From positions 62,001 to 126,000 of the forward strand of contig NZ_VTTP01000003.1 of NCBI RefSeq assembly GCF_008364845.1: 64,000 nt of DNA, written 5' to 3'. Source of the DNA: Actinotalea subterranea. Lineage in GTDB: Bacteria > Actinomycetota > Actinomycetes > Actinomycetales > Cellulomonadaceae. Below are positions 46,380-56,225 of this stretch, piece by piece; position 1 is the stretch's first letter; every line of letters starts with the position of its first letter. The position numbers were made by a program, and so were the translations under genes. A model generated the notes under the pieces. It saw only the letters and a list, made by a program, of their open reading frames with translations, was not told the DNA's origin and ran no database searches.

Positions 46380-49133
46380 TCAGGCGCGGGCCGACGCGTG
46401 CAGGCGCTCCCAGAACTCGGCCTCCGGGACCGGCCGGCACCACAGGTAGCCCTGGCCCGTCGTGCACCCGAGCAGGCGCAGCGCCTGGGCCTGCTCCGCG
46501 GTCTCGACGCCCTCGGCGACGAGCGCCAGGCCGAGGGAGTCGCTCAGCCGCACGAGGGTCGTCACCACGGCCTGGCTGCGCACGTCGTCGAGCATCGCCG
46601 CGACGAAGCGCCGGTCGATCTTGATCATCGAGATGGGCAGGTCGATCACGCGGGTCAGGGGGCTGTAGCCCGTGCCGTAGTCGTCCGCGGCGAGGCCGAT
46701 GCCCAGGTCACGCAGCGAGGCGAGGTCGGCGAGCAGGCGGTCGCTCACGGTGTCCAGGTGGGTCTCCGTGAACTCGAGCACGAGCCGGCCGGGTTCGAGG
46801 CCCGTCGCCTCGAGCACGGCGCGGACGTCGTCGACGAACCCGGCGACCTCGAGCTGGCGGGCCGAGACGTTGACGTGGATGGCGGGCGCCTCCTGGCCGC
46901 GCAGCTCCGGCCACGTCGCCGCGATCTCGCACGAGCGGCGCAGCACCCAGGCGCCGATCTGCGGCATGAGGCCCGACGACTCGGCGACGTCGAGCCACTC
47001 GCCGGGCGCGAGGAGGCCCCGCTCCGGGTGCCACCACCGCACGAGCGCCTCGGCGGCGACGGTGCGGCCGTCCCGCAGGTCCGTGACGGGCTGGAGGAAC
47101 ATCTCGAGCTCGCCCCGCTCGACGGCCGTCCGGAGCTCCTGCTCGAGCCGGGCGGAGCGGACGGCGCTGGCCCGGTGCTCGTCGGAGAAGACGACCGCCC
47201 GCCGCTTGCCCTCGGCCTTGGCCGCGTACATCGCGGCGTCGGCGTCCCGCAGGAGGTCGTCCGCCGTCGTGCCGTGCGTGCCCCAGGCGATGCCGATCGA
47301 GGCGCCGAGCGCGAAGGCCTGGTCGGCGACGACCACGGGCTCGCGGAAGACCCCCAGCACCTCCTCGGCGAGCGCGCGGGCCTCGAGGGTGTCGCCCGCG
47401 CGTGGTCGCAGCACCACGAACTCGTCCCCGCCGAGGCGTGCGGCGACGTCGCCCGGTCGCAGCACGGCACGCAGGCGTGACGCGACCTCGACGAGCGCCT
47501 CGTCCCCGCTCGTGTGCCCCGCGGAGTCGTTGACGAGCTTGAAGTCGTCCAGGTCGCAGAACAGGAGCGCGACGCCGGGCGCGGCCGGTGGCGGACCACC
47601 GTCGCCGCGGTCCTGGCCCTCGTCGTGCGGCCCGTCGTGCGTCCCGCCGACAGGCCCCGGCGTCGGCAGGGCGGCGATCGCGGCGTCGATCCTCTGCTGG
47701 AGCAGCACCCGGTTGCCGAGGCCCGTGAGGCTGTCCCGCAGCGCCTGCGCGCGCAGGCGATCCTCGGCCTCGCGGCGGCCCGTGACGTCGACGACCTGCG
47801 CGACGAAGAGCCCGTCGCCCGCCTGCGCGGACAGCGGGGACAGCGCCACCTCGACCCAGCGCCGGCCGAGCGCCGACGTGAGGGAGACCTCCCCGTGCCA
47901 GCCCGCGAGGTCGCCGTCGACCATCGCGCGGGCCGCCTCGAGGAGCTCCGGCCGGTGCTCCTCGTCGACGGCGTCCGTCCAGGAGGACCCGACGAGCTCG
48001 TCGTGCCCGCCGCCCAGGAGGCGCGCAGCGATGTCGTTGAGCTCCACCACGTCGAGGCCACGCTCCTCGCGGCCGCCCGAGCCGGGGTCGCCGGGCCGGG
48101 CAGGCTCGGACCGGCGCAGCAGGACCATCCCGAGGAGGGCGTCGCTGAAGCCGCGCCGGAACAGCCGCTCGCTCGCGGCGACCCGCTCCAGCGCGGCCCG
48201 GCGCTGACCGACCGAGACCGCGAGCGGCAGCGTGATGACGGCGAGCACCACGACGTACGTCTGGACGAGCGACGCCGCGAGCGTCGACTCGCCCTCGAAG
48301 CCGGCGGCGAACGGACCGCCGCCCAGCCGTGTGAGGACGTTGATGAGCAGCGCCGCGAGGAACAGCTGCACGCTCACGGTGCGCACGCTGAGCCGCAGCG
48401 CTCCCCACACGAGGAGCGCCGGTGGCAGGAAGCTCAGGGGCAGGGACTGCCCGGGCATGAACACAAGGCCGACGGCGGCGAGCAGGCAGCACCACTGCGC
48501 GGTGACCTCGAGCCGTCTCCCGACGTCGGCGCCACGCGGCATGGCCGCCCCCCGCAGGCCCAGCGGCACCAGGACGAGCACCGCCGCGCCGTGGCTCGAG
48601 ATGACGGTGCGCGCCGTGATCCACGGGTCGCCCGTGGCGGTGAGCAGCGTGGTGAGCCCCGCGCCCAGCCCCATGACGAGCGCACCGACGACCGTCGCGC
48701 CGACGAGCAGCGTGACGTCCTCGAGGGACTGCAGCCGGGGCGCGGACCGGCCGCGCCGCAGCAGGTGGGCGACGACCACGGCCTCGCTGGCGTTGGACAG
48801 CGACAGCCCTGCGGCGAGCGGCCAGGTGCGCCCGACGACGAGGTTGGCGGCGAGGCTCGCGAGGACGACGGCGCCGACGACGGCCACGCGGCGGTCCCGC
48901 GGCGCCCACAGCAGCGCGATGATCGAGAGCCCTGCCGCCGGCCACCACGTCGCGAGGTGGTGGTCCTGCGGTGCGAGCGCCACGGCGAGGAAGGCCAGGC
49001 AGAAGAGGGCCACGACGAGCACGAGGAGGCCGGGCACGCTGTAGACGAGACGGGGCCAGGCCCGGCGGCGTCGCCGTGCCCTCGCCCGGTCCGCGGCCGG
49101 CGTCCCCGTGCCCTCCGCGATGCTCAGCGCCAT
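46380..49133 (-). CDS. MASE1-PAS-GGDEF-EAL membrane protein
   Basis: A 917-residue protein from ATG 49133. An Arg-rich N-terminus is followed by about eight membrane helices to residue 300 (MASE1-like, for example HHLATWWPAAGLSIIALLWA). A PAS domain covers about 320-450, GGDEF about 460-640 with intact LGGDEFVVL near 568, and EAL about 660-900 with EALVRW near 694, ADDYGTGYS and VEGVE-type motifs. Both activities could work: c-di-GMP synthesis and hydrolysis. The membrane sensor suggests response to an unknown ligand. Confidence 0.94.
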   Translation of the reverse strand: MALSIAEGTGTPAADRARARRRRRAWPRLVYSVPGLLVLVVALFCLAFLAVALAPQDHHLATWWPAAGLSIIALLWAPRDRRVAVVGAVVLASLAANLVVGRTWPLAAGLSLSNASEAVVVAHLLRRGRSAPRLQSLEDVTLLVGATVVGALVMGLGAGLTTLLTATGDPWITARTVISSHGAAVLVLVPLGLRGAAMPRGADVGRRLEVTAQWCCLLAAVGLVFMPGQSLPLSFLPPALLVWGALRLSVRTVSVQLFLAALLINVLTRLGGGPFAAGFEGESTLAASLVQTYVVVLAVITLPLAVSVGQRRAALERVAASERLFRRGFSDALLGMVLLRRSEPARPGDPGSGGREERGLDVVELNDIAARLLGGGHDELVGSSWTDAVDEEHRPELLEAARAMVDGDLAGWHGEVSLTSALGRRWVEVALSPLSAQAGDGLFVAQVVDVTGRREAEDRLRAQALRDSLTGLGNRVLLQQRIDAAIAALPTPGPVGGTHDGPHDEGQDRGDGGPPPAAPGVALLFCDLDDFKLVNDSAGHTSGDEALVEVASRLRAVLRPGDVAARLGGDEFVVLRPRAGDTLEARALAEEVLGVFREPVVVADQAFALGASIGIAWGTHGTTADDLLRDADAAMYAAKAEGKRRAVVFSDEHRASAVRSARLEQELRTAVERGELEMFLQPVTDLRDGRTVAAEALVRWWHPERGLLAPGEWLDVAESSGLMPQIGAWVLRRSCEIAATWPELRGQEAPAIHVNVSARQLEVAGFVDDVRAVLEATGLEPGRLVLEFTETHLDTVSDRLLADLASLRDLGIGLAADDYGTGYSPLTRVIDLPISMIKIDRRFVAAMLDDVRSQAVVTTLVRLSDSLGLALVAEGVETAEQAQALRLLGCTTGQGYLWCRPVPEAEFWERLHASARA

Positions 49134-49361
49134 GCTGCGCCTCCCTCCGCGCCCCGCTGACGACGCTCGGCCGGCGCACGCGACTGCGGCGATCCTCGCA
49201 CGGCCCCTCGCGGGTGCGCAGTCCGGCAGGGCCGTGCGGGTGACGCCGCCCCGTGGACCTCACCCGCAGCCCGTCGGTCCGCCGATGACGACGGCCTCGG
49301 CGGCCGGGGCGCCGGCCGTCACGACGCCGGGCGTGTCACCGCCTGCTGCGATGATGAGGCC

Positions 49362-50609
49362 ATGCTCCAGCCGTACCGCGAGGTCCTGTCACGCCCCGGT
49401 GCGCTCGCGTTCTCCTCCGCAGGCGTCCTCGCACGCCTGCCCATGTCGATGGTCGGCATCGGCATCGTCCTGATGGTCTCCGAGATCTACGGCTCGTACG
49501 GCCTCGCGGGGCGGGTCGCTGCCGTCGAGGTCGTGGCGCACGCCATCTGCTCCCCGCTGCTGGCCCGGCTCGTCGACCGCTACGGCCAGGCCCGGATCAT
49601 GCGCCCTGCGCTCGCGGTCACCGTCCTCGGGCTCGCCGCACTGGTCGCCATCGCGCTGCTGCGCGCGTCGCCCTGGTTCCTCTACGCGGCGGCCGCCGTC
49701 TCGGGCGCGAGCATCGGGTCGGTCGGCGCCCTGATCCGCGCCCGGTGGTCCCACCTGCTGCGGGACCCACGGGACGTCCACACGGCCTACTCGCTCGAGT
49801 CGGCCCTCGACGAGCTCGTCTTCATCATCGGACCCGTCCTCGCGACGCTCCTCGCGACCGGGGTCCAGCCCGTGGCGGGCCTCGTCGTGCCCCTCGTCGC
49901 CGTCGTCGTCGGCGGCCTCCTGCTCTACGGGCAGCGCGCGACCGAGCCGCCACCCGTGCAGCGCAACCCGGACGTGCGCCACACGCACGTGATGCGCTCG
50001 GGCGGCATGATCGTGCTCGCCGTCGTCTTCATCGCCATGGGCTCGATCTTCGGCGCGACGGACGTCGCGACGGTCGCGTTCGCGGAGGAGGAGGGCAGCA
50101 AGGGCTCGGCGGGCGTGATCCTCGCCGTGTTCGCGGCCGGGTCCATGATCTCGGGCCTCATCTACGGCGCCCACCACTGGGCGAGCCCCCTGTGGCGCCG
50201 CTTCGCGATCGGGATGGTCGCGCTCGCCCTCGGCGTGAGCCTGTTCTTCTTCGTCACGAGCCTGCCGGTGCTGGCCGCCGTCATGTTCGTCGCGGGGTTC
50301 GCCATCGCACCGACCCTCGTCAACGGCAACGGCCTGGTGCAGGAGCTCGTCCCGCGGGCGCAGCTGACGGAGGGCCTCACCTGGGTCGGCACCTCGCTGG
50401 GCATCGGCGTCTCGGTGGGGTCCTCGGTCGCCGGCGCGCTCATCGACAGGAGCGGGTCGCACAGCGGGTTCGTCGTGGTCGTCGTGAGCGCAGGCTTCGC
50501 GGTGCTCGCGGTCCTGGCCTCCCTGCGGACCCTGCGCGCGGGCCCCAGGGAGTCCGGGACGGTCCTGCTCCGCGAGCCGACCACCGACCCCATGGGCGAC
50601 CCCGCGTGA
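49362..50609 (+). CDS. MFS transporter
   Basis: A 415-residue protein from ATG 49362 with about twelve membrane helices. The loop LLARLVDRYGQARIMRPAL corresponds to the MFS signature between helices 2 and 3. No substrate is indicated. The last codons are Pro/Asp-rich and its TGA overlaps the start GTG of the APH-like kinase, so the two are translationally coupled. Drug or sugar efflux is possible. Confidence 0.88.
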   Translation: MLQPYREVLSRPGALAFSSAGVLARLPMSMVGIGIVLMVSEIYGSYGLAGRVAAVEVVAHAICSPLLARLVDRYGQARIMRPALAVTVLGLAALVAIALLRASPWFLYAAAAVSGASIGSVGALIRARWSHLLRDPRDVHTAYSLESALDELVFIIGPVLATLLATGVQPVAGLVVPLVAVVVGGLLLYGQRATEPPPVQRNPDVRHTHVMRSGGMIVLAVVFIAMGSIFGATDVATVAFAEEEGSKGSAGVILAVFAAGSMISGLIYGAHHWASPLWRRFAIGMVALALGVSLFFFVTSLPVLAAVMFVAGFAIAPTLVNGNGLVQELVPRAQLTEGLTWVGTSLGIGVSVGSSVAGALIDRSGSHSGFVVVVVSAGFAVLAVLASLRTLRAGPRESGTVLLREPTTDPMGDPA

Positions 50610-51649
50610 CGCCCTCGACCCGGCGCCCGCTCACGCGGACCGAGCTGAGCGCCGTGCTGGCGCCCCTGGGCGGCGTCGTCGCCGACCGGGTCCTCACTGG
50701 CGGCCTGTTCGCGTCCGTCCAGGCGGCCGAGCTGACGGACGGCCGCACCGTCGTCGTGAAGACCGGGACGCCCGACGACGCCGCGACCCAGTGCCTGCTC
50801 ACGTACGAGCGGGACCTGCTGCGCGGCGAGGCGTTCATGCTCGGCCACGCCGGCCGCGCACCAGGCGTCCCGTCCCCCGCCGTCCTGCTCCTGGACCTCG
50901 ACCGGGCCGTCGTTGACGTCGACGTGCTGGTCGTCGAGCACCTCCCCGGCGTCGCGTGGGAAGGCGTGCGTGCGGAGCTCGACCCGAGCGTCGACGCGCG
51001 GCTCGGGCAGGGCGTCGGCCGCGTGCTCGCCGCCCTCCACGCCGTGCCGCTCGCCGACGACGGCGCCGTCGGCCCCGCACGCTTCGGCTACCCCGCCGAC
51101 GGCTTCGCCCTCGGGGCCGGGACGTGGCCCGAGGCCGTCGCACTCCTTGTCGACGCCGTGCTGCGCGACGCCGACCGCTGGGGCGTCGACGTCCAGGCCG
51201 GCGCCGTGCTCCGCGCAGTCGGGCGCGCCGGCGAGGCGCTCGCCGAGGTCGTCGCGCCGCGCCTGGTCCACATGGACATGTGGCCGGGCAACGTGCTCGT
51301 CGACGCCGCCCGGGGCACGGTGACCGGGGTGGTCGACTTCGAACGCGGCCTGTTCGCGGACCCGCTCATGGACCTCGTGGGGGCCGAACCCCTCAACGTC
51401 GGTGCGCCGTCACCGACCCTGCTCGCCGGGTACCGCTCCGGCGGCGGCACGCTCCCGCTCGACCCGGCCGCGGGCACGGTCAGCGGCCTCACGGCGGCCG
51501 CCGACGTCCGCCTCGCCCTCTACCGCCTCTACCTCAACCTGATCATGACGGTCGAGACGGTTCCCCGGGCGTACGACGGCGCCTGGGTCGGCCCGTACCT
51601 CACCTCGCTCGCGCAGGGCCGCGCCACGCTCCTCGCACACCTCGGCTGA
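50606..51649 (+). CDS. APH-family kinase (aminoglycoside phosphotransferase-like)
   Basis: A 347-residue kinase from GTG 50606, four bases into the MFS end. TVVVKTG holds the ATP-binding lysine, LVHMDMWPGNVLVD is the Brenner HxDxxxxN catalytic loop and VVDFERGLFADPLMDL supplies the metal aspartate. Like fructosamine and choline kinase relatives, it should phosphorylate a small hydroxyl compound. Coupling to an MFS protein suggests that the two handle the same compound, as in some antibiotic resistance pairs, but the substrate cannot be known from sequence. Confidence 0.87.
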   Translation: MTPSTRRPLTRTELSAVLAPLGGVVADRVLTGGLFASVQAAELTDGRTVVVKTGTPDDAATQCLLTYERDLLRGEAFMLGHAGRAPGVPSPAVLLLDLDRAVVDVDVLVVEHLPGVAWEGVRAELDPSVDARLGQGVGRVLAALHAVPLADDGAVGPARFGYPADGFALGAGTWPEAVALLVDAVLRDADRWGVDVQAGAVLRAVGRAGEALAEVVAPRLVHMDMWPGNVLVDAARGTVTGVVDFERGLFADPLMDLVGAEPLNVGAPSPTLLAGYRSGGGTLPLDPAAGTVSGLTAAADVRLALYRLYLNLIMTVETVPRAYDGAWVGPYLTSLAQGRATLLAHLG

Positions 51650-51687
51650 GCCGGCGACCCGCCGGGCAACCCCCGGACGCGGCAACC

Positions 51688-53964
51688 TCAGCGGTGACCC
51701 GCGAGACCGAGCTCCCGGTCCTCGTCGGAGCTGCCGTGGTCCCTGCCGAGCCGCGCCACGGCCCCCCGGGGCGCGCTGCCCGCCGCGAGCGCGCGAGCCG
51801 ACCCGCGGTCGGGCCCGTCCCGGCGCGAGTCGGCCGCCAGCAGCTGGGCGACCTCGCCGTGCGACAACGGCTGGCCGAGCAGGAAGCCCTGCCCGTCGTC
51901 GCACGCCATCTCGATGAGCTCACGCAGCTGCGCCGGCGTCTCGATGCCCTCGCCGACGACGCTCATGCCCAGCCCGTGCGCCATCGCGATGACCGCACCG
52001 ACGAGGTTGCGGTGCCACTCCTCGTCGGCGCCGCGCTCGACCTTGACCACGCTCACGGGGAACCGGGGCAGGCGCGCGAGCGACGTGTACGTCGCCCCGA
52101 AGTCGTCGACCGCGAGGCGCACACCCAGCAGGTTCAGCGCCTCGAGGGTCTCGCGGGCGTCCGGCCCGTCCTGGACGAGCGAGCGCTCGCTGAACTCGAG
52201 GCAGAGCTGCTCGGGGGCGAGCCCGTGCCGGTCGAGGACCGTGCACACCTGCTCGAGCAGGTCGGGCTCGCGCAGCTGCCGACCCGAGACGTTGACGGCC
52301 ATCGACAGGGGGCGCGCCGTCGGGCCGCGCTGCGCGCACCACAGGGCGAGCTGGGCGCAGGCCGCGTCGAGCACCCACGCGCCGATCGGCCCGATCAGGC
52401 CGCGGCTCTCGGCGGCCGCGAGGAAGTCCTTGGGCCCGAGGAGGCCGCGCTCGGGGTGCTCCCAGCGCAGGAGTGCCTCGAACCCGAGGAGGCGCTGGTC
52501 GCTCAGGCTCAGCAGGGGCTGGTACCGCAGCCGCAGCTCGTGGCGCTCGAGCGCACCCCGGAGCTCGGCCTCGAGGGTCATGCACTCCGTGGTGCCCTCG
52601 TGCTCGCGCGGGTCGAACACCTGGAACCGGTTGCGCCCGCCCTGCTTCGCCTTGTACATCGCGGCGTCGGCGCTGCGGATGAGCTCGCCCGGGTCCGACG
52701 TGGGGTCGTCGGTGATCACCGCGCCGACGCTGCCCGACAGGCGCAGGTGGAGCTTGCCCTCCACGAGGGGCTGGCCGAGCGCGTGGACGATGCGGTCGGC
52801 GATGTCGGACGCGTCCTCGTCCGTGAGCACCCGGTCGCACAGCACGACGAACTCGTCACCACCGAGGCGCGCGACCGTGTCCTGCTTGCGCGCGACGCCC
52901 TCGAGCCGGCGCGCGACGTCCGCGAGCACGCGGTCGCCGACGTCGTGCCCGTACGTGTCGTTGACGTCCTTGAAGTAGTCCAGGTCGATGAAGAACAGGG
53001 CGATGCGCGCGGGGTAGCGCTCCATGCGGACCAGCGCCTGGGCGAGGCGGTCCGTGAGGAGGTAGCGGTTCGCCAGGCCCGTGACCGAGTCGTGCATCGC
53101 CTGGTGGGCGAGCGCCTGCTCGGCGCGCTTGACCTCGGTGATGTCACGCGTCGACGTCAGCACGCCGACGACGTCCCCCGTGGTGTCGCGGTCCGGGGAG
53201 ATCGTCGTGTGGAACCAGGTCTCCTCGCCGTCCGCACCGTCGGGCACGCTGAACTCGACCTCGTCGGGCTCGCCCGTCTCCAGGACGCGGCGCAGCGCCG
53301 GCTCCCAGATCTCCAGGGACGCCTCGGCCATGCCCGTCTCACGGTCGGTGCGCCCGAGGAGCTCCGCGAGGCTCGTCCCGCGGGAGCGCTCACCGGCGGG
53401 GTTCATGTACTGGTAGCGCAGCTCGTGGTCGTAGCGTGCGATCGCGTCCGTCGAGCCGTCGAGCACCGCCCGGAGCTGCGACTCGACCCGGCTGAGCTCC
53501 GCGTTGGCCTCGACGGTCATGTCCGCGAGGCGCGCCATCTCCTGCTCGTTCTGCACCAGGGACGTGACGTCGCGCGAGATGCCGAAGGTGCCGATGATCG
53601 ACCCGTCGGGCGCGCGGAGCGGGAACTTGCTGCTCGAGACGAACGTGTCGGGCCGGTCGACCCAGCGCTCACGCTCCTGCTTGTTGAGCATCGGCTCACC
53701 CGTGGCGATGATCTGCTGCTCGTCCGCGTACGCGGCGCTCGCGTGCTTCTCGTCGAACAGGTCGAAGTCGCTCAGGCCCAGGAGCGCGTCCTGCGTGGTC
53801 CGGTGGAGCTCGGCGCAGCCCAGGCTGACCCGGATGAACCGGCTCTCGAGGTCCTTGAAGTAGATGACCTCGCGTGACGAGTCCAGGAGGTTGCTCGTCC
53901 AGATGTGGTCGAGGCCGGGGTCGAGGCCGTTCGGCGCCGAGCCCGTGCCAGGTTCGTGGCTCAT
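51688..53964 (-). CDS. PAS-PAS-GGDEF-EAL signalling protein
   Basis: A 758-residue soluble protein from ATG 53964. PAS domains at about 20-130 and 160-290 precede GGDEF (LGGDEFVVL near 366) and EAL (FEALLRW near 496; NVSGRQL; EFSERSL; AVDDFGATYTS; GEGIET; GQG). The usual K-x-D motif of EAL domains is KVE here, and a Ser replaces Thr in ExTE, so phosphodiesterase activity may be weak. The PAS pair could sense redox, light or ligands. No membrane segment is present. Confidence 0.93.
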   Translation of the reverse strand: MSHEPGTGSAPNGLDPGLDHIWTSNLLDSSREVIYFKDLESRFIRVSLGCAELHRTTQDALLGLSDFDLFDEKHASAAYADEQQIIATGEPMLNKQERERWVDRPDTFVSSSKFPLRAPDGSIIGTFGISRDVTSLVQNEQEMARLADMTVEANAELSRVESQLRAVLDGSTDAIARYDHELRYQYMNPAGERSRGTSLAELLGRTDRETGMAEASLEIWEPALRRVLETGEPDEVEFSVPDGADGEETWFHTTISPDRDTTGDVVGVLTSTRDITEVKRAEQALAHQAMHDSVTGLANRYLLTDRLAQALVRMERYPARIALFFIDLDYFKDVNDTYGHDVGDRVLADVARRLEGVARKQDTVARLGGDEFVVLCDRVLTDEDASDIADRIVHALGQPLVEGKLHLRLSGSVGAVITDDPTSDPGELIRSADAAMYKAKQGGRNRFQVFDPREHEGTTECMTLEAELRGALERHELRLRYQPLLSLSDQRLLGFEALLRWEHPERGLLGPKDFLAAAESRGLIGPIGAWVLDAACAQLALWCAQRGPTARPLSMAVNVSGRQLREPDLLEQVCTVLDRHGLAPEQLCLEFSERSLVQDGPDARETLEALNLLGVRLAVDDFGATYTSLARLPRFPVSVVKVERGADEEWHRNLVGAVIAMAHGLGMSVVGEGIETPAQLRELIEMACDDGQGFLLGQPLSHGEVAQLLAADSRRDGPDRGSARALAAGSAPRGAVARLGRDHGSSDEDRELGLAGHR

Positions 53965-54079
53965 CGTCGCGCCTGTCAGTCATGTCGGAGGTTGTGTGGA
54001 GGTTACTAGACCGTGCGGCCACGATCGGGCACCTGTGAGCGTTTCACGCCACGCAACCGCGCAGGTGCGTCAGTTCGGC

Positions 54080-55162
54080 CTAGCCGAGCGTGGCACCGAA
54101 GGCCGTACCCAGGCCGTAGGTCACGGCCGCCGCGCCGGCACCGATGGCGAGCTGACGCAGGGCCCGGCGCACCGGCGGACCGCCCGAGATGAGGCCGACG
54201 ATCGCACCCGTGACCAGGAGCGCGACGCCGACCGCGACGGTCGCGGCCACCAGGGCGGCGGTCGAGGACAGGCCGAGCAGGAACGGCAGCACCGGGATCA
54301 GCGCGCCGGAGCCGAAGAAGCAGAAGCTCGACAGCGCCGCACCGACGTCCGTGCCCACGACCTCGTGCTGGTCGGCGGCCGGGTAGTCCGCGTGGAACTC
54401 GCGGCTCGCGGGGCCCAGCGCGGCGATGTCGTCGAGGACCTCGGTCGCGCGCCGCTGGGCCTCCTCGGGCGTCATGCCCCGGGCCCGGTAGACGAGGGTC
54501 AGCTCGTTGCGGTCGACGTCCAGGTGCGGCAGGGCACCGGCCGCCTCGGCGCTCGGGTTCGACGCCGCGAGGAGCTCGCGCTGCGACCGCACGGAGATGA
54601 ACTCCCCGGCGCCCATCGACAGGGCGCCGGAGAGCAGGCCGGCGAGCCCGGTGATGAGCACCGTCCCCGTGGGCGTGCCCGCGGCGGCCACGCCGATGAC
54701 CAGGGCGAGGTTGGACACGAGGCCGTCGTTCGCGCCGAACACGGCGGCACGGAAGGTCCCCGAGAGCTGGTTGCGGCCGCGCGTCGCGAGCGCACGCACG
54801 ACCTCCTCGTGGATGCGCTCGTCGGCGGCCATGGCGGGCGTCGCGTCGATGTCCACCTCGTACGTCGCGCGGGCCTCGGCACGCTGGGCTAGCGCGAGGA
54901 CGAACACGGACCCGAAGCGCCTGGCGAGCCACACGAGGATGCGGAAGCGCGGGTCGCTGCGGCGGGGCTCGCCGACCTGGTCGCCGAGAAGCCGCTCCCA
55001 GTGCTCGGCGTGGCGCCCCTCGGCGTCCGCGAGCGCGAGCAGGATCTCCTGCTCCTCGCCGCTGCGGTGCCGGGCGAGCTCGCGGTACACGCCGGCCTCG
55101 GCGCGCTCGTCGGCCAGGTGACGGCGCCAGCGGCGCAGGTCGGCCGGGGTGGGGGCGCTCAC
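54080..55162 (-). CDS. Ferritin-like / VIT1-CCC1 fusion, iron or manganese transporter
   Basis: A 360-residue protein from GTG 55162. Residues 1-140 form a ferritin-like four-helix domain whose Glu/His residues (ERAEAGVYRELARH; EGRHAEHWERLL; DERIHEEVVRAL) could bind di-iron, as in MbfA. Residues about 150-360 are the VIT1/CCC1 metal transporter with five helices (AAVFGANDGLVSNLALVIGV; LSGALSMGAGEFISVRSQ). In MbfA the same fusion exports iron. The Mn/Fe choice is not evident here. Confidence 0.92.
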   Translation of the reverse strand: MSAPTPADLRRWRRHLADERAEAGVYRELARHRSGEEQEILLALADAEGRHAEHWERLLGDQVGEPRRSDPRFRILVWLARRFGSVFVLALAQRAEARATYEVDIDATPAMAADERIHEEVVRALATRGRNQLSGTFRAAVFGANDGLVSNLALVIGVAAAGTPTGTVLITGLAGLLSGALSMGAGEFISVRSQRELLAASNPSAEAAGALPHLDVDRNELTLVYRARGMTPEEAQRRATEVLDDIAALGPASREFHADYPAADQHEVVGTDVGAALSSFCFFGSGALIPVLPFLLGLSSTAALVAATVAVGVALLVTGAIVGLISGGPPVRRALRQLAIGAGAAAVTYGLGTAFGATLG

Positions 55163-55202
55163 GCCGTCAGCCTGCCACGGTCACGTCATGGTCAGGTCGC
55201 GG

Positions 55203-56219
55203 TCACGCCACGGGGACGCCGCGGGCCCGGGCGGCGCGTGCGGCCGGGTCGGCGAGCCCGGCGCCCTCGAGGAGGTCGACGACGTCACGCGACTGGTTGA
55301 ACGCGTAGAGGTGGAGGCCTGGCGCACCCGCGTCGAGGACCGCCTCGACGAGCTCGACGCCCATCGCGACACCTGCGGCACGGCGGCGCTCGTCGTCCTG
55401 CTCGGCGTCGAGGCGGGCCAGGATCGTGGCCGGGACGTCGACGCCGCTGATCTCCTGCAGCCGGCGCAGACGCTGCGGGTCGGCGAGCGGGACGATGCCC
55501 GGGAGCAGCGGGATGTCGACGCCCGAGGCGCGCGCGACCTCGACGTACCGCACGTAGTCCTCGGGGCGGAAGAACACCTGCGTGATGGCGTGGTCGGCGC
55601 CGGCGGCCTGCTTGGCGACGAGCGCCTGGAGGTCGCCGCAGCTCGCCGGGCCTCCGCCGTCGGCCGTGGCCGCGACGAGCGCCGCGGGGCTCGCTGCGAC
55701 GGCGATGCTCAGGGGCTCGCCGGCCGCGCGCTCGACGTCGCGGAGCAGCTCGACGAGCTCGCTCGCGCGCTGGAGGCCCGCCGGGTCGGGGCGCCAGTCC
55801 GGGACGCCCGCGGGCGGGTCCCCGCGCAGCGCGAGGAAGTCGCGGACGCCGTCGGCGACGAGCTGCTCCGCGACGGCACGCACCTGCGCGTGGGGCGAGC
55901 CCAGGCACGTGAGGTGCGCGACCGTCGTCGTCGCCGTGTGCTCGAGGATCCACTGGACGACGGCGCGGGACGTCTCCCGGGACGACCCGGAGGCGCCGTA
56001 GGTGACGGAGAAGAAGTCGGGCGTGACCTCGGCGAGCCGCGGGATCGTGCGCCACAGGGACGCGGTCGCGGCCTCGCTGCGCGGTGGGTAGAGCTCGAAC
56101 GACACGGTGGGGCCGGCGTCCGACGCGCGGAGCCGTGAGGGCAGGGCCGGGAAGGCGGCCGGGCCGGTGGGTGCCGCGGGCGCGGAGGCGGTGGTCGGGT
56201 GGGCGGGTGCGTCGCTCAT
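55203..56219 (-). CDS. metF: Methylenetetrahydrofolate reductase
   Basis: A 338-residue protein from ATG 56219, with GGAG five bases upstream. It contains FELYPPRSEAA, DFFSVTYGASGSSRE, the folate and FAD site HLTCLGSP, DFLALRGDPP and the tail LHLYAFNQSRDVVDLL. A flexible Ala/Pro-rich head of about 35 residues is unusual. It reduces 5,10-methylene-THF to 5-methyl-THF for methionine synthesis. The SAM riboswitch directly upstream explains its control. Confidence 0.95.
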   Translation of the reverse strand: MSDAPAHPTTASAPAAPTGPAAFPALPSRLRASDAGPTVSFELYPPRSEAATASLWRTIPRLAEVTPDFFSVTYGASGSSRETSRAVVQWILEHTATTTVAHLTCLGSPHAQVRAVAEQLVADGVRDFLALRGDPPAGVPDWRPDPAGLQRASELVELLRDVERAAGEPLSIAVAASPAALVAATADGGGPASCGDLQALVAKQAAGADHAITQVFFRPEDYVRYVEVARASGVDIPLLPGIVPLADPQRLRRLQEISGVDVPATILARLDAEQDDERRRAAGVAMGVELVEAVLDAGAPGLHLYAFNQSRDVVDLLEGAGLADPAARAARARGVPVA

Positions 56220-56225
56220 GCTGCT

